A stretch of DNA of 64,000 bases from Sclerurus mexicanus (GCA_013396755.1 VWZF01007082.1:124001-188000); one strand, 5' to 3'. Shown: positions 1 to 10,419, numbered from the stretch's first letter. The notes: generated by a model not told the origin, from the letters alone. Made by a program: numbers and translations.

Positions 1-217
1 GAACCCCCCTCCCTAGCACATTTACAATATTTCAGTATGCAATAGAGACACTGCCTATATACACAATATAGGTAAACAGCCAGGACACAACAACGATCCT
101 GACCACAAAATCCGTGTGTGCTGGAAATCACCTTCTGGAAGAGCATTTAACATGCCAATGGAGTGGAGCAGACCCATAAAAACAATAAGCCACTTACAGT
201 TATTAAAAACTCAGTAC
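1..217 (-). other. NTPCR: NTPCR intron 2 (partial)
   Basis: This is the non-coding sequence downstream of the exon 2 donor, cut by the left edge of the window. I see no repeat or further exon in it. Confidence 0.8.
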
Positions 218-380
218 CTGACTCTAGATAAAGGTCCTCGGTTTCCAGACAAAGTGACAACATCAAATCCTGTTCTCCTGCCACCCTCTCTAACTTCTTC
301 CGTGTAAAATCCATCAATGGGAATGCCTGAGGATTTCAGAGCTTGAGTGACTTTCTGGATCAAAGTAGTCTTTCCAACCC
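218..380 (-). CDS. NTPCR: NTPCR coding exon 2 (cancer-related nucleoside triphosphatase), partial gene
   Basis: NTPCR hydrolyses nucleoside triphosphates slowly and belongs to the THEP1/P-loop NTPase family; the human protein is about 190 residues (family knowledge). Read on the minus strand, this exon follows a good acceptor (TTTGTTTTCAG, ending at 381) and ends at a donor CAG|GTACTG (218|217). It encodes GVGKTTLIQK, which completes the Walker A P-loop, followed by a segment with SSGIPIDGFYTEEV, REGGRRTGFDVVTLSG and RGPLSRV, which closely matches my recollection of human NTPCR. The length of 163 nt takes two bases from exon 1 and leaves two for exon 3, so the frame is consistent across the intron. 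Exon 3 and later exons must lie left of position 1. The 63-residue plus-strand open frame over this region is a shadow. No frameshift or stop is visible. The identification is secure; only the rest of the gene is unseen. Confidence 0.95.
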
Positions 381-1044
381 CTGAAAACAAAGAATTAAAA
401 AAAGCACACAGGGTTAATCTTCTTCTGCACTAAAGGCCAGTTTTTAAACACCACAGTAATGATTCTGTTCAGCAGGAACATTGATTACTGTTGAAGTTTG
501 CAAATTACTTTTTTCAAATGGTAGGAAAGAACAGAAGCACCTTTTAAAGTTCATTCTGTACTGAAACTGTAAAGTTTTATTAGCATTTAAGAAGTCACAA
601 CAGAATGGTAAAAATATCCCACGTGACCACTGAACTTATTAGCTTAGAAAGTGCACAGGCAGGCCACAAAACTTACCCCAAGGCAAGTAAATACCCAAGA
701 GCCATGCTGTTACACAACTGATACCCAAGCTTGCTGAAGACTGAGTGACGAATCTCCCTTTCTACCACCGATATTCACTACTTTTTAAGAATAGAGCTAA
801 GTTTACCCCCTTTTTAGATCAAAGGATCAAAGCTGACTTCTACTACCAGAAGCCTAACTGGCACAAAGAACACACTACTTTCACTGATGTACTAGAAACC
901 AGAAGCACTCGACAGCCCTGAGATACCAGGTCCTACATGGCAAAAGGTATTCCCAACGACCGAAAAGTGCTTCTGGTAACTGAATCGAGAGACATTTTTA
1001 CTAGATACAGGGAGAAGGTTTTTTACTGTGAGGCCAATGAAGTC

Positions 1045-1125
1045 TTCACATTCTTCAAGGATTTCAAGGTGTGACTGGATAAAGCCTTGAGCAACTTGGT
1101 GTGGCCTCACAGGTGACCCTCTTTT
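1045..1125 (+). repeat. CR1 LINE 3' fragment
   Basis: The stretch resembles the conserved part of the avian CR1 3' region that reads approximately 'ttcaagga...gactggataaagcc...gagcaac', followed by a degraded remnant. It is short and diverged and lies in NTPCR intron 1. Confidence 0.6.
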
Positions 1126-2531
1126 GCGCCTCCTGAAGTCCCTTTTTACATGAATTATCCTGTGACTCTTTAATCCAATTTCTTACCCTAAGACATCCCC
1201 TTAAAACCCTCGCTACCTGATGTCTTCTTGCACAGTCTGATGTACCTTTTACAGTCTGAGCACTGGTTATGTTCCAGACATCATTTCAGGTCCCACATGG
1301 GAGCTATTTCTTCTCATTTGCCATTGTACAAGTACATCCCTTGACAATCTCCTTTTAAATTCACCTTTATCACCTCTCACAAAATTTAGTGTTACCACTT
1401 AATTTAAAAAAAAATAAAAAATCAAAAGATAGAAAATAATCCTGCAGAATAAACCTTCAAATTCCTGGAGATAAGGAACACAGACCAAATGTGAGATGAC
1501 TAAAGATGCCAACAGAAATAATTTCAACATGCACACACCAAACTTCTCTTTTAGATTTTAAGCAGCTTTAGGAACTATTTTCCTAACACTCAACACCAAT
1601 GACAAAATATACTGTGGCTTCAAGGGCATCCAGTCAAAACTGAAGAAAAGGGCTTTCTGGCTGTTGAACAACAATAAAATGACAAATGTGGCACCCTCAG
1701 TATCTAACATTTTTCCAAGGCTTTGTCTCTATAAGCGAATTTATACTCATTTGGGTAAGTGGATTTGCTATCTCTGATTTGGTTACCATCATTCAGTAAA
1801 TTGACAAAGAAAGCTAGAACGATTCAAACTAAGTTTAAGAAAGCTTGAAGTTATACATTTAGCTAATCAAACAGTACATTCAATTACAGATAAATGAAGA
1901 GAGACAAGGCCTAAGCAGGCCTAACCTCTGAGTCTCCTAAAGGGCTGCTTTTATTCGAGTGGATGGAAAGACAGAATGAAAGGGGTGGAACATACTCCTA
2001 TCTCAGCCCAGCAGCATCATTTTAAATTAATTCCAGACAGGACAGGCACCTGCAAGAGGGTCACAAAAAGGAGAACTAGGCCCACTGCTTTACTCCCACA
2101 CCACAAAAGAAAGTTTTGCCATCACAATAACTGGTTAATTTCTTTATCAACTATGCAATTTGGCCCTCATACGATATCCCACTCCGCCTCCACAATGACC
2201 TGATTCCCCTACCATGATAAACTACTCCACTGCTTCAATCAAGGCCTGCCCATCTGGGACACCAATTACTACCTCTAACTGCACATCACTTATGCCGGAA
2301 GTGCTAAATCACTGCAACTAAGTTACAGAAGAGATGAGCTCTCAGGAATTACCAATGGATGCAGTTTATATTGGAGCAGGGTTAGTTACCCGGCACACGG
2401 TTGTTTCTTTTCCCCAACACTGGAAAGGGGAAGAGTCTGCCTAAGTGCAAGCCACAGTGGGCCGGACGGAGAGACAGAACGGCCTTTCATTGGGAACACT
2501 TAGGAACACTAATGAACGCTAATGACCACCA

Positions 2532-2638
2532 CCCAGCCCAGCCGGGGGTACCGCGGGGCCGCGGCCGGGCCCGCCTGCCGGGGAGACACCCCCGGAGCGC
2601 GGCCCGGTGACGGGGCCCGGCCGAAAGTGCCCCCCCTC
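2532..2638. repeat. Duplicated GC-rich block, copy 1 (assembly artefact)
   Basis: This 107-bp CpG-rich block is repeated, apparently without mismatch, at 3353-3459 (offset 821). It ends at a single N (2639), where copy 2 instead continues into NTPCR exon 1. This is most simply a collapsed path that skips exon 1. Confidence 0.85.
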
Positions 2639-2639
2639 N

Positions 2640-2772
2640 GGGTGGGCCCTAGGCCGCGGTGCTGCGGCGTGGGGGCTCCCGGCGCAGGGACGCTGCCTGA
2701 GGTGAGGCTGGAGGCCTAATTGGTGTCCTTTGCCTAGTCAGCCTCACCTGTTACGTTCCTGAGGGTGTTAAT
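2640..2772 (-). promoter_or_regulatory. Probable displaced 5' flank/promoter of NTPCR
   Basis: A GC-rich stretch (about 2640-2720) runs into ordinary sequence and then into the CR1 element. If the locus is reordered as 2532-2638, 3460-3587, 2640-3328, this sequence falls directly upstream of the NTPCR start codon, where a CpG-rich promoter is expected. The placement is inferred from the duplication pattern; no transcription start can be read from the sequence. Confidence 0.45.
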
Positions 2773-3265
2773 AGAATCATAGAGTGTTAATGGTCCCGAC
2801 ACCCCTGCCGCGGGCTGGGGCACCTCCAGGGCATGTCCAGCCTGGCCCTGAACGCTGCCGGGGGTGGGCCATCCACAGCCTGCCTGGGCAACCTGTGCCA
2901 GTGTCTCTCACAGTAGAAGAACGTCTCTGTAATATCTAACCTAAATTTCCCCTCTTTCAATTTCTACCCATTCCCCCTTGCCCTGTCACTGCCGCTCCAG
3001 ATGAAGTCCCCCTCCGCCACCCCCACAGGCCCCTTCAGATTCTATGGAGTCTCCACACAACCTGCTCCTCTCCAGGCTGAGCAGCCCCAACTTTCTCAGC
3101 CTGCCTTTGCAGCCGAGGTGCTTCAGTCCTCTTACCAACTTTACGACCCTCCTCTGGACCCACTCCAACAATTCCATACCCTTCCTATGCTGGGGGCACC
3201 AGAACTGTGCGCAGAACTCCAAGTGGAGTCTTGCAGGAGCAGAGTTAAAATAATGAACTCTCCCT
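2773..3265 (-). repeat. CR1 LINE 3' end, copy 1
   Basis: The plus strand begins with AATAGAATCATAGAGTG, the reverse complement of the CR1 3' terminal octamer repeats. It continues through the usual antisense CR1 signature: 'ggcacctccagggcatg', 'gggcaacctgtgccagtgtctc', 'gcccttgccctgtcactg'-like text, 'caggctgagcagccccaact' and 'cctcctctggacccactcca'. The element is therefore inserted on the minus strand. Its 5' part is truncated, as is usual for CR1. The portion from 2993 onward is written a second time at 3589. Open frames over it are shadows. Confidence 0.93.
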
Positions 3266-3328
3266 AGAGCTTTTTACCTGTTACAGGTAAGCAACATGCT
3301 CCAGGGTGCAGCAAACCCGTCACTTAAA

Positions 3329-3349
3329 NNNNNNNNNNNNNNNNNNNNN
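3329..3349. other. Assembly gap (21 N)
   Basis: A run of 21 undetermined bases separates the two partial versions of the NTPCR promoter region. Isolated single Ns also occur at 2639, 3588 and 6178, each exactly at a duplication boundary. Confidence 1.
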
Positions 3350-3352
3350 CCC

Positions 3353-3459
3353 CCCAGCCCAGCCGGGGGTACCGCGGGGCCGCGGCCGGGCCCGCCTGCC
3401 GGGGAGACACCCCCGGAGCGCGGCCCGGTGACGGGGCCCGGCCGAAAGTGCCCCCCCTC
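3353..3459. repeat. Duplicated GC-rich block, copy 2
   Basis: This is the same 107 bp as 2532-2638. Here it continues without break into the GC-rich sequence at 3460-3587 that carries NTPCR exon 1, so this copy shows the genuine junction. Confidence 0.85.
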
Positions 3460-3552
3460 GGCTCCGAGGCCGGGCCAAGCCGTGCCCCAGCACAGCCCCG
3501 GGGGCAGCCCGGCCCCCCGGCCCGCTGCCCGTGCTCCTGCCGCCCCCCTTAC

Positions 3553-3586
3553 CTGGGGGGCCCGTCAGGAACACGTGCTTGGACAT
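3553..3586 (-). CDS. NTPCR: NTPCR coding exon 1 (start codon and first half of the P-loop)
   Basis: The start codon is the complement of cat at 3584-3586. The exon encodes MSKHVFLTGPP plus the first base of a glycine codon and ends at a consensus donor, CAG|GTAAGG. Joined to exon 2 (218-380) in the same frame, it gives TGPPGVGKTT, the nucleotide-binding Walker A motif, so intron 1 splits the P-loop. The start agrees with human NTPCR, which begins MARHVFLTGPPGVGKTT (from memory). The exon sits in a GC-rich, CpG-rich block typical of a housekeeping promoter. Two bases upstream of the ATG is a single N (3588), after which the sequence jumps into the middle of a CR1 repeat that also occurs at 2993. 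The 5' UTR and promoter shown directly upstream are therefore not trustworthy. The coding assignment itself is secure. Confidence 0.93.
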
Positions 3587-3588
3587 GN

Positions 3589-3924
3589 CGCTCCAGATGA
3601 AGTCCCCCTCCGCCACCCCCACAGGCCCCTTCAGATTCTATGGAGTCTCCACACAACCTGCTCCTCTCCAGGCTGAGCAGCCCCAACTTTCTCAGCCTGC
3701 CTTTGCAGCCGAGGTGCTTCAGTCCTCTTACCAACTTTACGACCCTCCTCTGGACCCACTCCAACAATTCCATACCCTTCCTATGCTGGGGGCACCAGAA
3801 CTGTGCGCAGAACTCCAAGTGGAGTCTTGCAGGAGCAGAGTTAAAATAATGAACTCTCCCTAGAGCTTTTTACCTGTTACAGGTAAGCAACATGCTCCAG
3901 GGTGCAGCAAACCCGTCACTTAAA
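3589..3924 (-). repeat. CR1 LINE fragment, copy 2 (duplicate of 2993-3328)
   Basis: This 336-bp segment matches 2993-3328 (offset 596), with 5'-truncated CR1 sequence followed by the same unique flank ending 'aaacccgtcacttaaa'. A genuine second insertion would not share the unique flank, so this is a false duplication. It starts immediately after a single N. Confidence 0.88.
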
Positions 3925-4385
3925 GGAGGAATGATTTGTCCGATACCTCAGTGCAGACAGCAGATGTGACAGTGGGGGGGTTAGTACACAGCTGGGTGTT
4001 GTTACAAAGCTGAGCAGATTGGGTCACAAATGAAAAGGTCTGGCAGGTGTAACTAAGACACTGATAGACACCTACATCCCAAAATGCTGTGTGCATGTGG
4101 CCTCCGTATTTGTTTAGACTTGGGCGTGGGGAGCAGTAGGAGAGCAGGGAAAAAGATTTTTGTGGAGAGGACTGTGGTACAGAGGCTTCTGTCTGGGTGA
4201 AGTGATGACCTGCCACCAAGATGTACTGATCCCTGCCTGGCCATAAGCACCAAAAGGGTTACCCAAAAATACTGGGCTCTGAAAAGGATACATTCCATTT
4301 TCTGCTTGCTTCAGCTAGAATGGGTCTCTTCAGGTTCAGCGCATCTCTGTCTGGCTTTCATTTTCAGTAATTTCCTGAGGAGTTA

Positions 4386-4425
4386 AAGGTTATTCATCAT
4401 TTTCACAAAGATAATGAATAACCTT
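4386..4425. repeat. Short perfect inverted repeat (hairpin)
   Basis: The arm AAGGTTATTCAT (4386-4397) is exactly reverse-complementary to ATGAATAACCTT (4414-4425), leaving a 16-nt loop. No function can be assigned. Confidence 0.7.
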
Positions 4426-5254
4426 GACAGTCAAATGACAAGTGCAGAGGTAAGTAGGTAGATCAGGAGGTAGACTGCACATAAGAGATGGGTATTTCCA
4501 TAAATTGAACAAAATATTTTTCATGTCTACATCACATATGGCCACTCTTCCTTGTATTGTTTTATATTATTAGACGGATGAAGAGCAACTCTATTTACTG
4601 ATTCTGTGTCTTTAAATATACAGTACTTTCAGGTCAGCTAGGATCTGTTAAGATCTGGAAAGCAAAAGTCTTTTTTATACTCCAGTTACATTCTAGTAGA
4701 GGGTCACTACTCTTGTGAGGTAGAAATTATCATCACTACCTTCAGAAGGAGAAATTGCAACAAAGAGATTTTAATAAATTACACATTTGGTCCCTTGGGT
4801 GGCATGCAGAACCAAAGCTGATGCCTAGGATCCCAAGACAGTGTGGAGGGAAAGGAAACTTGCCGGTAGGAAACTTACTTACTTAGGATGCTTACTCCTA
4901 AATCTGGTGCAATGTTTCAGAGTGGTAGAGGAATATTTCTCTTTAGCTGGGATTTATAAATCAGTACCTGCTCTAGAATTGTAAGTGAAGTACTTCTGCT
5001 TTATGTAGTAGACTAGCATTTAGCCAGATATTGGGAAACACGCATCCTTTTCAACTGTGGCCTCAAGAGAGTTGAAATCCATGTTGTCCATTTACCAAGA
5101 GAGTATCCTTATAACCAGATTCATAGGGTTTTCTGATTAAGGCTGAGACATGGTACAGTCACTTATTCAAGCTGATTGGGCCAAACAAAGCACAGTTAAG
5201 ATGTTAATGTAGAGGAAGGAAGACCTACTTTCTGCCCTCTTTAGCATTGCACAG

Positions 5255-5308
5255 TCACTGGATATATTACATATAATCAGTTCACTGGATATGTTAGATA
5301 TAATCAGT
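5255..5308. repeat. 27-bp tandem duplication, two copies
   Basis: Two adjacent 27-bp units, 5255-5281 and 5282-5308, both of the form TCACTGGATAT.TTA.ATATAATCAGT, differ at two positions. It is a local tandem duplication in non-coding DNA. Confidence 0.8.
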
Positions 5309-5472
5309 ACACTTCTGTTTTACATAAAATTTGGGGAGTCATCAGAAGCAAAACTCAAGTGTCTCTTCTGAGCAGACCAGGGATTTTTCTTACCATAGTT
5401 TAGAACATCTGTACCTTTCTTTGGCCTAACTGCTTCGCTGGATGGGGCCAGAGGTTATTTCAGAGGGGAGAT

Positions 5473-6177
5473 TGTAACTCCAGATTCTTGTTTGCCTCTC
5501 CTCTGCTTTCAGCAATGATCCAATTTAGTTAATTTGTCTTAAACATAATGGCTTTTATTTCTCATTTTATATGAGTAGTGTTGGACATGTTTCATGCTTA
5601 AATATTTAATTAAAAAAATAGGACAACTCTGGCATGCCTCTTGTGGGGTTGTAAGGTCAAGAGATAATAAAGACAGCTTCCCTTGTCATCCAAAATGAAA
5701 ACTGTATTTTCACAGTTTACATTCCAGTGTTTTGTTTTGTGGTTTTTTTTAGAATTAATGAAATGTTTGTCAGGCATCTTTAAAGAAAGAACCACAGAGA
5801 AGAACTGCATATTTAATAGACTGTTAACACAAGGACAGCGCTTTATAACTGGCTGCTTCACTCTTGCCCTGAACTTCCTGTGCAGAGCTTACTCTGATTG
5901 ATTTCACAGGTAGGTTTTTTGTATAATATTAAACTATTTCAGTCTATTGGTTGGTTGCCCAGGCAGGCCATGTAAAGAGGCCCAGACAATGTTGTTTTGT
6001 TCGACATGGAGTTTTACGTGGTTTTACAAGTCAACCTTTTGTTTTCAGAAGTGCGTGTGGAGAATTTTAAGGCTATCACTACTGTTTGACATAACCCCTG
6101 TTTCTGGTACCATATTCTAGGAACTATTTCATCCTGTTTTCAGATGAGAACTCTCAGAGTTATTTCACTGTGTGGCT
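5473..6177. repeat. 705-bp direct duplication, copy 1
   Basis: This segment is repeated at 6179-6883 with a constant offset of 706, and no difference was found in the stretches I compared. The two copies are separated by exactly one N (6178). Such a head-to-tail perfect repeat joined by a single N is best explained by two overlapping contig ends being abutted rather than merged. It contains no gene; the 72- and 83-residue frames in it occur in both copies. Confidence 0.92.
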
Positions 6178-6178
6178 N

Positions 6179-6883
6179 TGTAACTCCAGATTCTTGTTTG
6201 CCTCTCCTCTGCTTTCAGCAATGATCCAATTTAGTTAATTTGTCTTAAACATAATGGCTTTTATTTCTCATTTTATATGAGTAGTGTTGGACATGTTTCA
6301 TGCTTAAATATTTAATTAAAAAAATAGGACAACTCTGGCATGCCTCTTGTGGGGTTGTAAGGTCAAGAGATAATAAAGACAGCTTCCCTTGTCATCCAAA
6401 ATGAAAACTGTATTTTCACAGTTTACATTCCAGTGTTTTGTTTTGTGGTTTTTTTTAGAATTAATGAAATGTTTGTCAGGCATCTTTAAAGAAAGAACCA
6501 CAGAGAAGAACTGCATATTTAATAGACTGTTAACACAAGGACAGCGCTTTATAACTGGCTGCTTCACTCTTGCCCTGAACTTCCTGTGCAGAGCTTACTC
6601 TGATTGATTTCACAGGTAGGTTTTTTGTATAATATTAAACTATTTCAGTCTATTGGTTGGTTGCCCAGGCAGGCCATGTAAAGAGGCCCAGACAATGTTG
6701 TTTTGTTCGACATGGAGTTTTACGTGGTTTTACAAGTCAACCTTTTGTTTTCAGAAGTGCGTGTGGAGAATTTTAAGGCTATCACTACTGTTTGACATAA
6801 CCCCTGTTTCTGGTACCATATTCTAGGAACTATTTCATCCTGTTTTCAGATGAGAACTCTCAGAGTTATTTCACTGTGTGGCT
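6179..6883. repeat. 705-bp direct duplication, copy 2
   Basis: This is the second copy of 5473-6177, running into unique sequence at 6884 ('gagaccttcatc'). Copy 1 is joined to unique sequence on its left and copy 2 on its right, as expected for an unmerged contig overlap. Confidence 0.92.
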
Positions 6884-7230
6884 GAGACCTTCATCTTGCA
6901 AACAAATGTGTGAGTGAAATAGTTGCAGCACCAGGGCTTAAATTAGTTAGCATTTCACTTTGATTTCAGCAGTAATTTCTACCATGAAAGGTTTTCTCCT
7001 TCTGGATGCTCTGTCTAGGTCAAAGCAATTTAAAAGCACCAAAAGCAGGAAGCAGTTATGCCAGTTGCACTTTTGTAAAGTTTTGCTGTTAAAAGGATCT
7101 TGTGTTTGCTAAATGAATTGGAATTTTTATATATATTCTGTCAAAGATTTACTATTTAAGTTTGTTTTCTTTGGTATATTTATTCCACAATCCAGTGTCC
7201 CAGTTACAGCAGCCGGGACCAGTTTATCAC
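6884..7230. other. Intergenic DNA between the duplication and the LTR
   Basis: This is AT-rich unique sequence; I see no gene or recognisable repeat. Confidence 0.5.
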
Positions 7231-7948
7231 TGTGTGGGTTTAACCAAAACTGTGTATTCTACATCCTCTGTGTCATTTCTGATGAACTGTTAATAATGGA
7301 TCATTTGCAGCAGCTGCCCAGAGCACACTTAGCCCCTCAGGCTACAAGCTGGGTGTTAAGGAACCCTGTGAGATAGGGGAGTGTTTCTGTCTTCACACCA
7401 ATGACTCAGCTGTGATAACTCCCCTCTGGGGAGGCAGCAGCACCTTCACACCCAGCCTGAGGGGTCATGTCTGCTAATGGGCCATCAGAGATTCAAAAAG
7501 TATCCCATGATGCACAGAGTTAAATCACCCTTGTGAAACTCCTTGCCCTGGGGGAGGTACTGGACATTCCCACCTCAACCTGAATATATATAATCTTTAG
7601 GTTTTGGGATTTCCAGTACTACTCGTTGGATCCAGAGGAGGATCAGAACCTCAACAGGACTCTGACTGCCACTCTCAACACAACTGCGACCATCATCCTC
7701 CCCAACAGGTTTTCCTTTTACTTTGTACTCAGGGGGACCATGTGGTGCTCAGCACAGGGGCTAGCGAACACCATTCTGTTCATGCCCCGGGGTGCTGGGT
7801 TGTACATCTGTTTTTGTGGGTTAAAACCAATTTTTTTCTCTGTATCATCGTATTTATTGTACTCTTTTTAAGGAAAATGTAGCTCTGACTTGAAATCTCT
7901 CTTGAGTCGGGTTCATTTCTCCTGCCGGTTTACCTTTAAACCAGCACA
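7231..7948 (+). mobile_element. Probable solo LTR of an ERVL-type endogenous retrovirus
   Basis: The segment starts TGTGTGGGTTTAACC and ends TTTAAACCAGCACA, giving the TG...CA boundaries and imperfect inverted ends of an avian retroviral LTR. Inside are a TATA-like stretch near 7583-7594 and a downstream layout resembling avian ERVL LTRs as I remember them ('ggatccagaggaggatcag', 'cctcaacaggactc', 'tgtatcatcgtattt'). There is no adjacent gag/pol/env frame, so it would be a solo LTR left by recombination. I did not find a clear target-site duplication, and the family assignment is from memory. Small open frames inside it are not genes. Confidence 0.6.
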
Positions 7949-10194
7949 TCCAGCAACTTAATAGAAGATGCAGGTTGTTCAGGAAGCATGAGCTGCAGAG
8001 TGCAAGTTGTCTTCTCTGTAGCTATATGCTGTGACCAGTAGTCTTTGGAGTCAGCCTGTGTGCTTTCCTGATCTCGGGATTTTGCATTCTTGGCTGGAGA
8101 TGGTTAGCTGGAACAAGTAGAAGTAGCACATACCCTAGCAGTGTAGATAACTCTAAAAGAAAATAGGTAAGTAGGTTTTACTCCTTCCAGGATGAGGAAA
8201 GAAAAACCTGTCTTTTCCTCTGGTGGTATGGGTATGTTAATTAGTAGTTATTCATTCTTGACAGGTTCCCAGCTCAAAGTATTTTCCTGACCAACTATCT
8301 AGACTCTTTTTGCTAGGTGAGGGCAAGTAAAATTCAACTCATGTTGAATTGAATTGTATGATCGGACAAGACCATGAAAGAAGTGTTTACAAAAAGACCC
8401 CCCCGGGGGCAGGCTGTGATTCTTGGTGCCTGTGGAGACTTTGGGAGGAGCTGCCAATCTTTGTTACAAACTGTTAGCTAAGCCTGGTGAACTTTGCATT
8501 TATTGCTGGATGTTCACTAAAAAAAAACTTGGATAGAGTCCTAGATATTTTGTGTTGAATGGGGTAAAATTAATTAACTGCAAGTTTCCAGACCAGTGAC
8601 TAAGAAAAGAGGTCATTTATGATATTTATGATATTCCCTAGAGTAGAAGCTGGAAGGAGTGAGAGTGTAATCTACCATCTCTGACCTGCCTCAGTAGACA
8701 GGAGTTTACATTTCAGCACTCTGCCTCAAGGAAGACACAGTACCTTGCTATAGTTTTAGGCCTTGGTTTATTTGGTATTAGGTTTTGAAGATTTTTCCCC
8801 TGATGAAAGAGAGAATGATTAAATTGAAACCCTTTTCTTTCTCTTCAACAGAACTTGTCTTTTTGATTCACAGTACCTCAAGTTTTTACAGCATTTTGCT
8901 TATGTCAGGATAGGAAAGTACACTTTTTTAAAAATAAGATTTCATTTTAGAGAGTTCCTTATTTTGTCCTTGTTCTCACCTGCAGAGAATGTTCAGGCTT
9001 ATAGATAGTGGGTCTAGCTGTATGCCACTGGCCATCTGATGATATTAGTGATGGTGTTTCTGAGTTGCCTTTTGTTTTGCCTGTGGAGTAATCATGGCAT
9101 CAGCAGGTGTCTGAGAAAACATTGAGCATCCACAGCCTGCCAGTCTTTAATCTTAAACTTCCCAGAGAGATAACCCATTAGCTACATGCAGGGCTTCCTC
9201 TAGATAAAACCTTTGGTACTCTCTCTGTGACAGATTTACCTATAAAACTTTTTTTGAGTGGGTCATGCAGTAGAAATCCTTTGTGTTCCACCAATGCCCG
9301 TGTTCCCCAAAACAGAAGAAATTCCTGAAAGTACTTCCTGAAAACAGCCATAAGAAATAAATTATATCAAATGTTATAAATACCCTCTATATGAGGTATA
9401 TTCATAAAACTGAATTTACTCTTGTAAATGGAGAGCAACCAACCGTCAAAGAATGTAGTCCTCTGTCTCTACCAGTGCAGCATGTTGAACCTTCTGGGCA
9501 ATTACAGCCAGACAGGAAAAACATAAATACTTTAATTATGTAAGTTGCTATACATTCTGTTAAATGTGCATGTCTGGATGTAAGAGGAAGACCCTTTTAA
9601 TGATCTGTGGGAAATTATGCAGCATAAACAGAATTCTAATTAGGCAGGAGAGAAGTCACATAGACCTTAACCCACTGTACAAATCCATAGGAAACCAGGT
9701 TTCATTGTTTCCATTCTCAGTGAAATAGTTGTTTGTTTGCTCTTTCAGTTGTCCACCTCATACTTCTTGAAAAAGAAAATAATGTCTCTGAAACAGCATG
9801 ACATTTTCTATAGTATTCTTATAATTTTAGTAGAAATAGCAAGATGCATTCACTTTGAAAAAAGGGGATGATAAAAACAAATTTACTGTTAATGTTATTG
9901 TGACAGAGATACTGACCTGAACATTTAAAATTTGAGCTGAATTCTGCTGTATGTCAGATGTCAATGGAATAATCTGTAATTGAGAAAGAATTTAATTGCA
10001 ACAGACAATACATTTGATCATGTTGCTACATTTTTCAATTGCTGTTTTTTAAGGTGTAACAGTTTTGTCAAGCAAATGTCATTCTTGTGATTGTTGGTTT
10101 AAATAGGCAGGAACATGAGTGAATTTCTGTACTACTTTGAGTGACAGTTGGCAGAGTGTTTGGCACAAGCTGCTGTACTACAACAAGTGCATGA
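7949..10194. other. Intergenic DNA
   Basis: There is no supported gene. A small palindrome, AATTCAAC...GTTGAATT (8331-8350), and a C/G run near 8399-8410 are the only structures I noticed. Confidence 0.5.
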
Positions 10195-10419
10195 GACAGT
10201 AGTTCAGGTTGAACATCAGGAAGAATTTATTCGTGGGAAGGGTTGTGAAGAATTGAAATGGGCTGCCAGGTGGAGTCATCATCCCAGGAAGTGTCCAAAA
10301 ACCATAACTTGAAGTCATGGCTTAATGTTGAACATGGTGGTAACACCAGGTTGCCAGTCAGACTAGATGATCAAAAAGGTCTTTTCAACATTAATAATTC
10401 TGTGATTCTGTGGTTCTGT
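10195..10419 (+). repeat. CR1 LINE 3' end
   Basis: The sequence runs from 'gttcaggttgaacatcagga' through 'tgggctgccaggtgg' to 'agatgatcaaaaaggtctttt' and finishes with octamer-like units (AATTCTGTGATTCTGTGGTTCTG, 10397-10419). That is the hallmark terminus of an avian CR1 in sense orientation. It is moderately diverged and 5'-truncated. Confidence 0.9.

Larger units (their letters stand above)
381..3552 (-). other. NTPCR: NTPCR intron 1 as assembled
   Basis: The intron runs from the donor at 3552-3551 to the acceptor at 382-381. The part from 381 to about 2530 is ordinary AT-rich intron with a short CR1 remnant near 1045-1125. The part from 2532 to 3349 is probably not true intron: it contains a second copy of promoter-proximal GC-rich sequence and a CR1 element that most likely belong upstream of exon 1. 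The real intron 1 is therefore probably about 2.2 kb, ending in the GC-rich block that is written twice (2532-2638 and 3353-3459). Confidence 0.7.
3925..5472. other. Intergenic DNA upstream of NTPCR
   Basis: This is AT-rich sequence with only short frames and no recognised gene. It holds a perfect 12-bp-arm inverted repeat at 4386-4425 and a 27-bp tandem pair at 5255-5308. Confidence 0.6.

Noticed and set aside
2986..3863. Paired open frames of 69-110 codons on both strands, repeated at an offset of 596
   Set aside because: They lie entirely in a CR1 element and its artificial duplicate; the text is antisense or degenerate CR1, not a host gene family.
5610..6607. Two identical pairs of small ORFs (83 and 72 codons) that look like a tandem gene duplication
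   Set aside because: The whole 705-bp block is duplicated across a single N, the frames match no protein I know, and they overlap on opposite strands.
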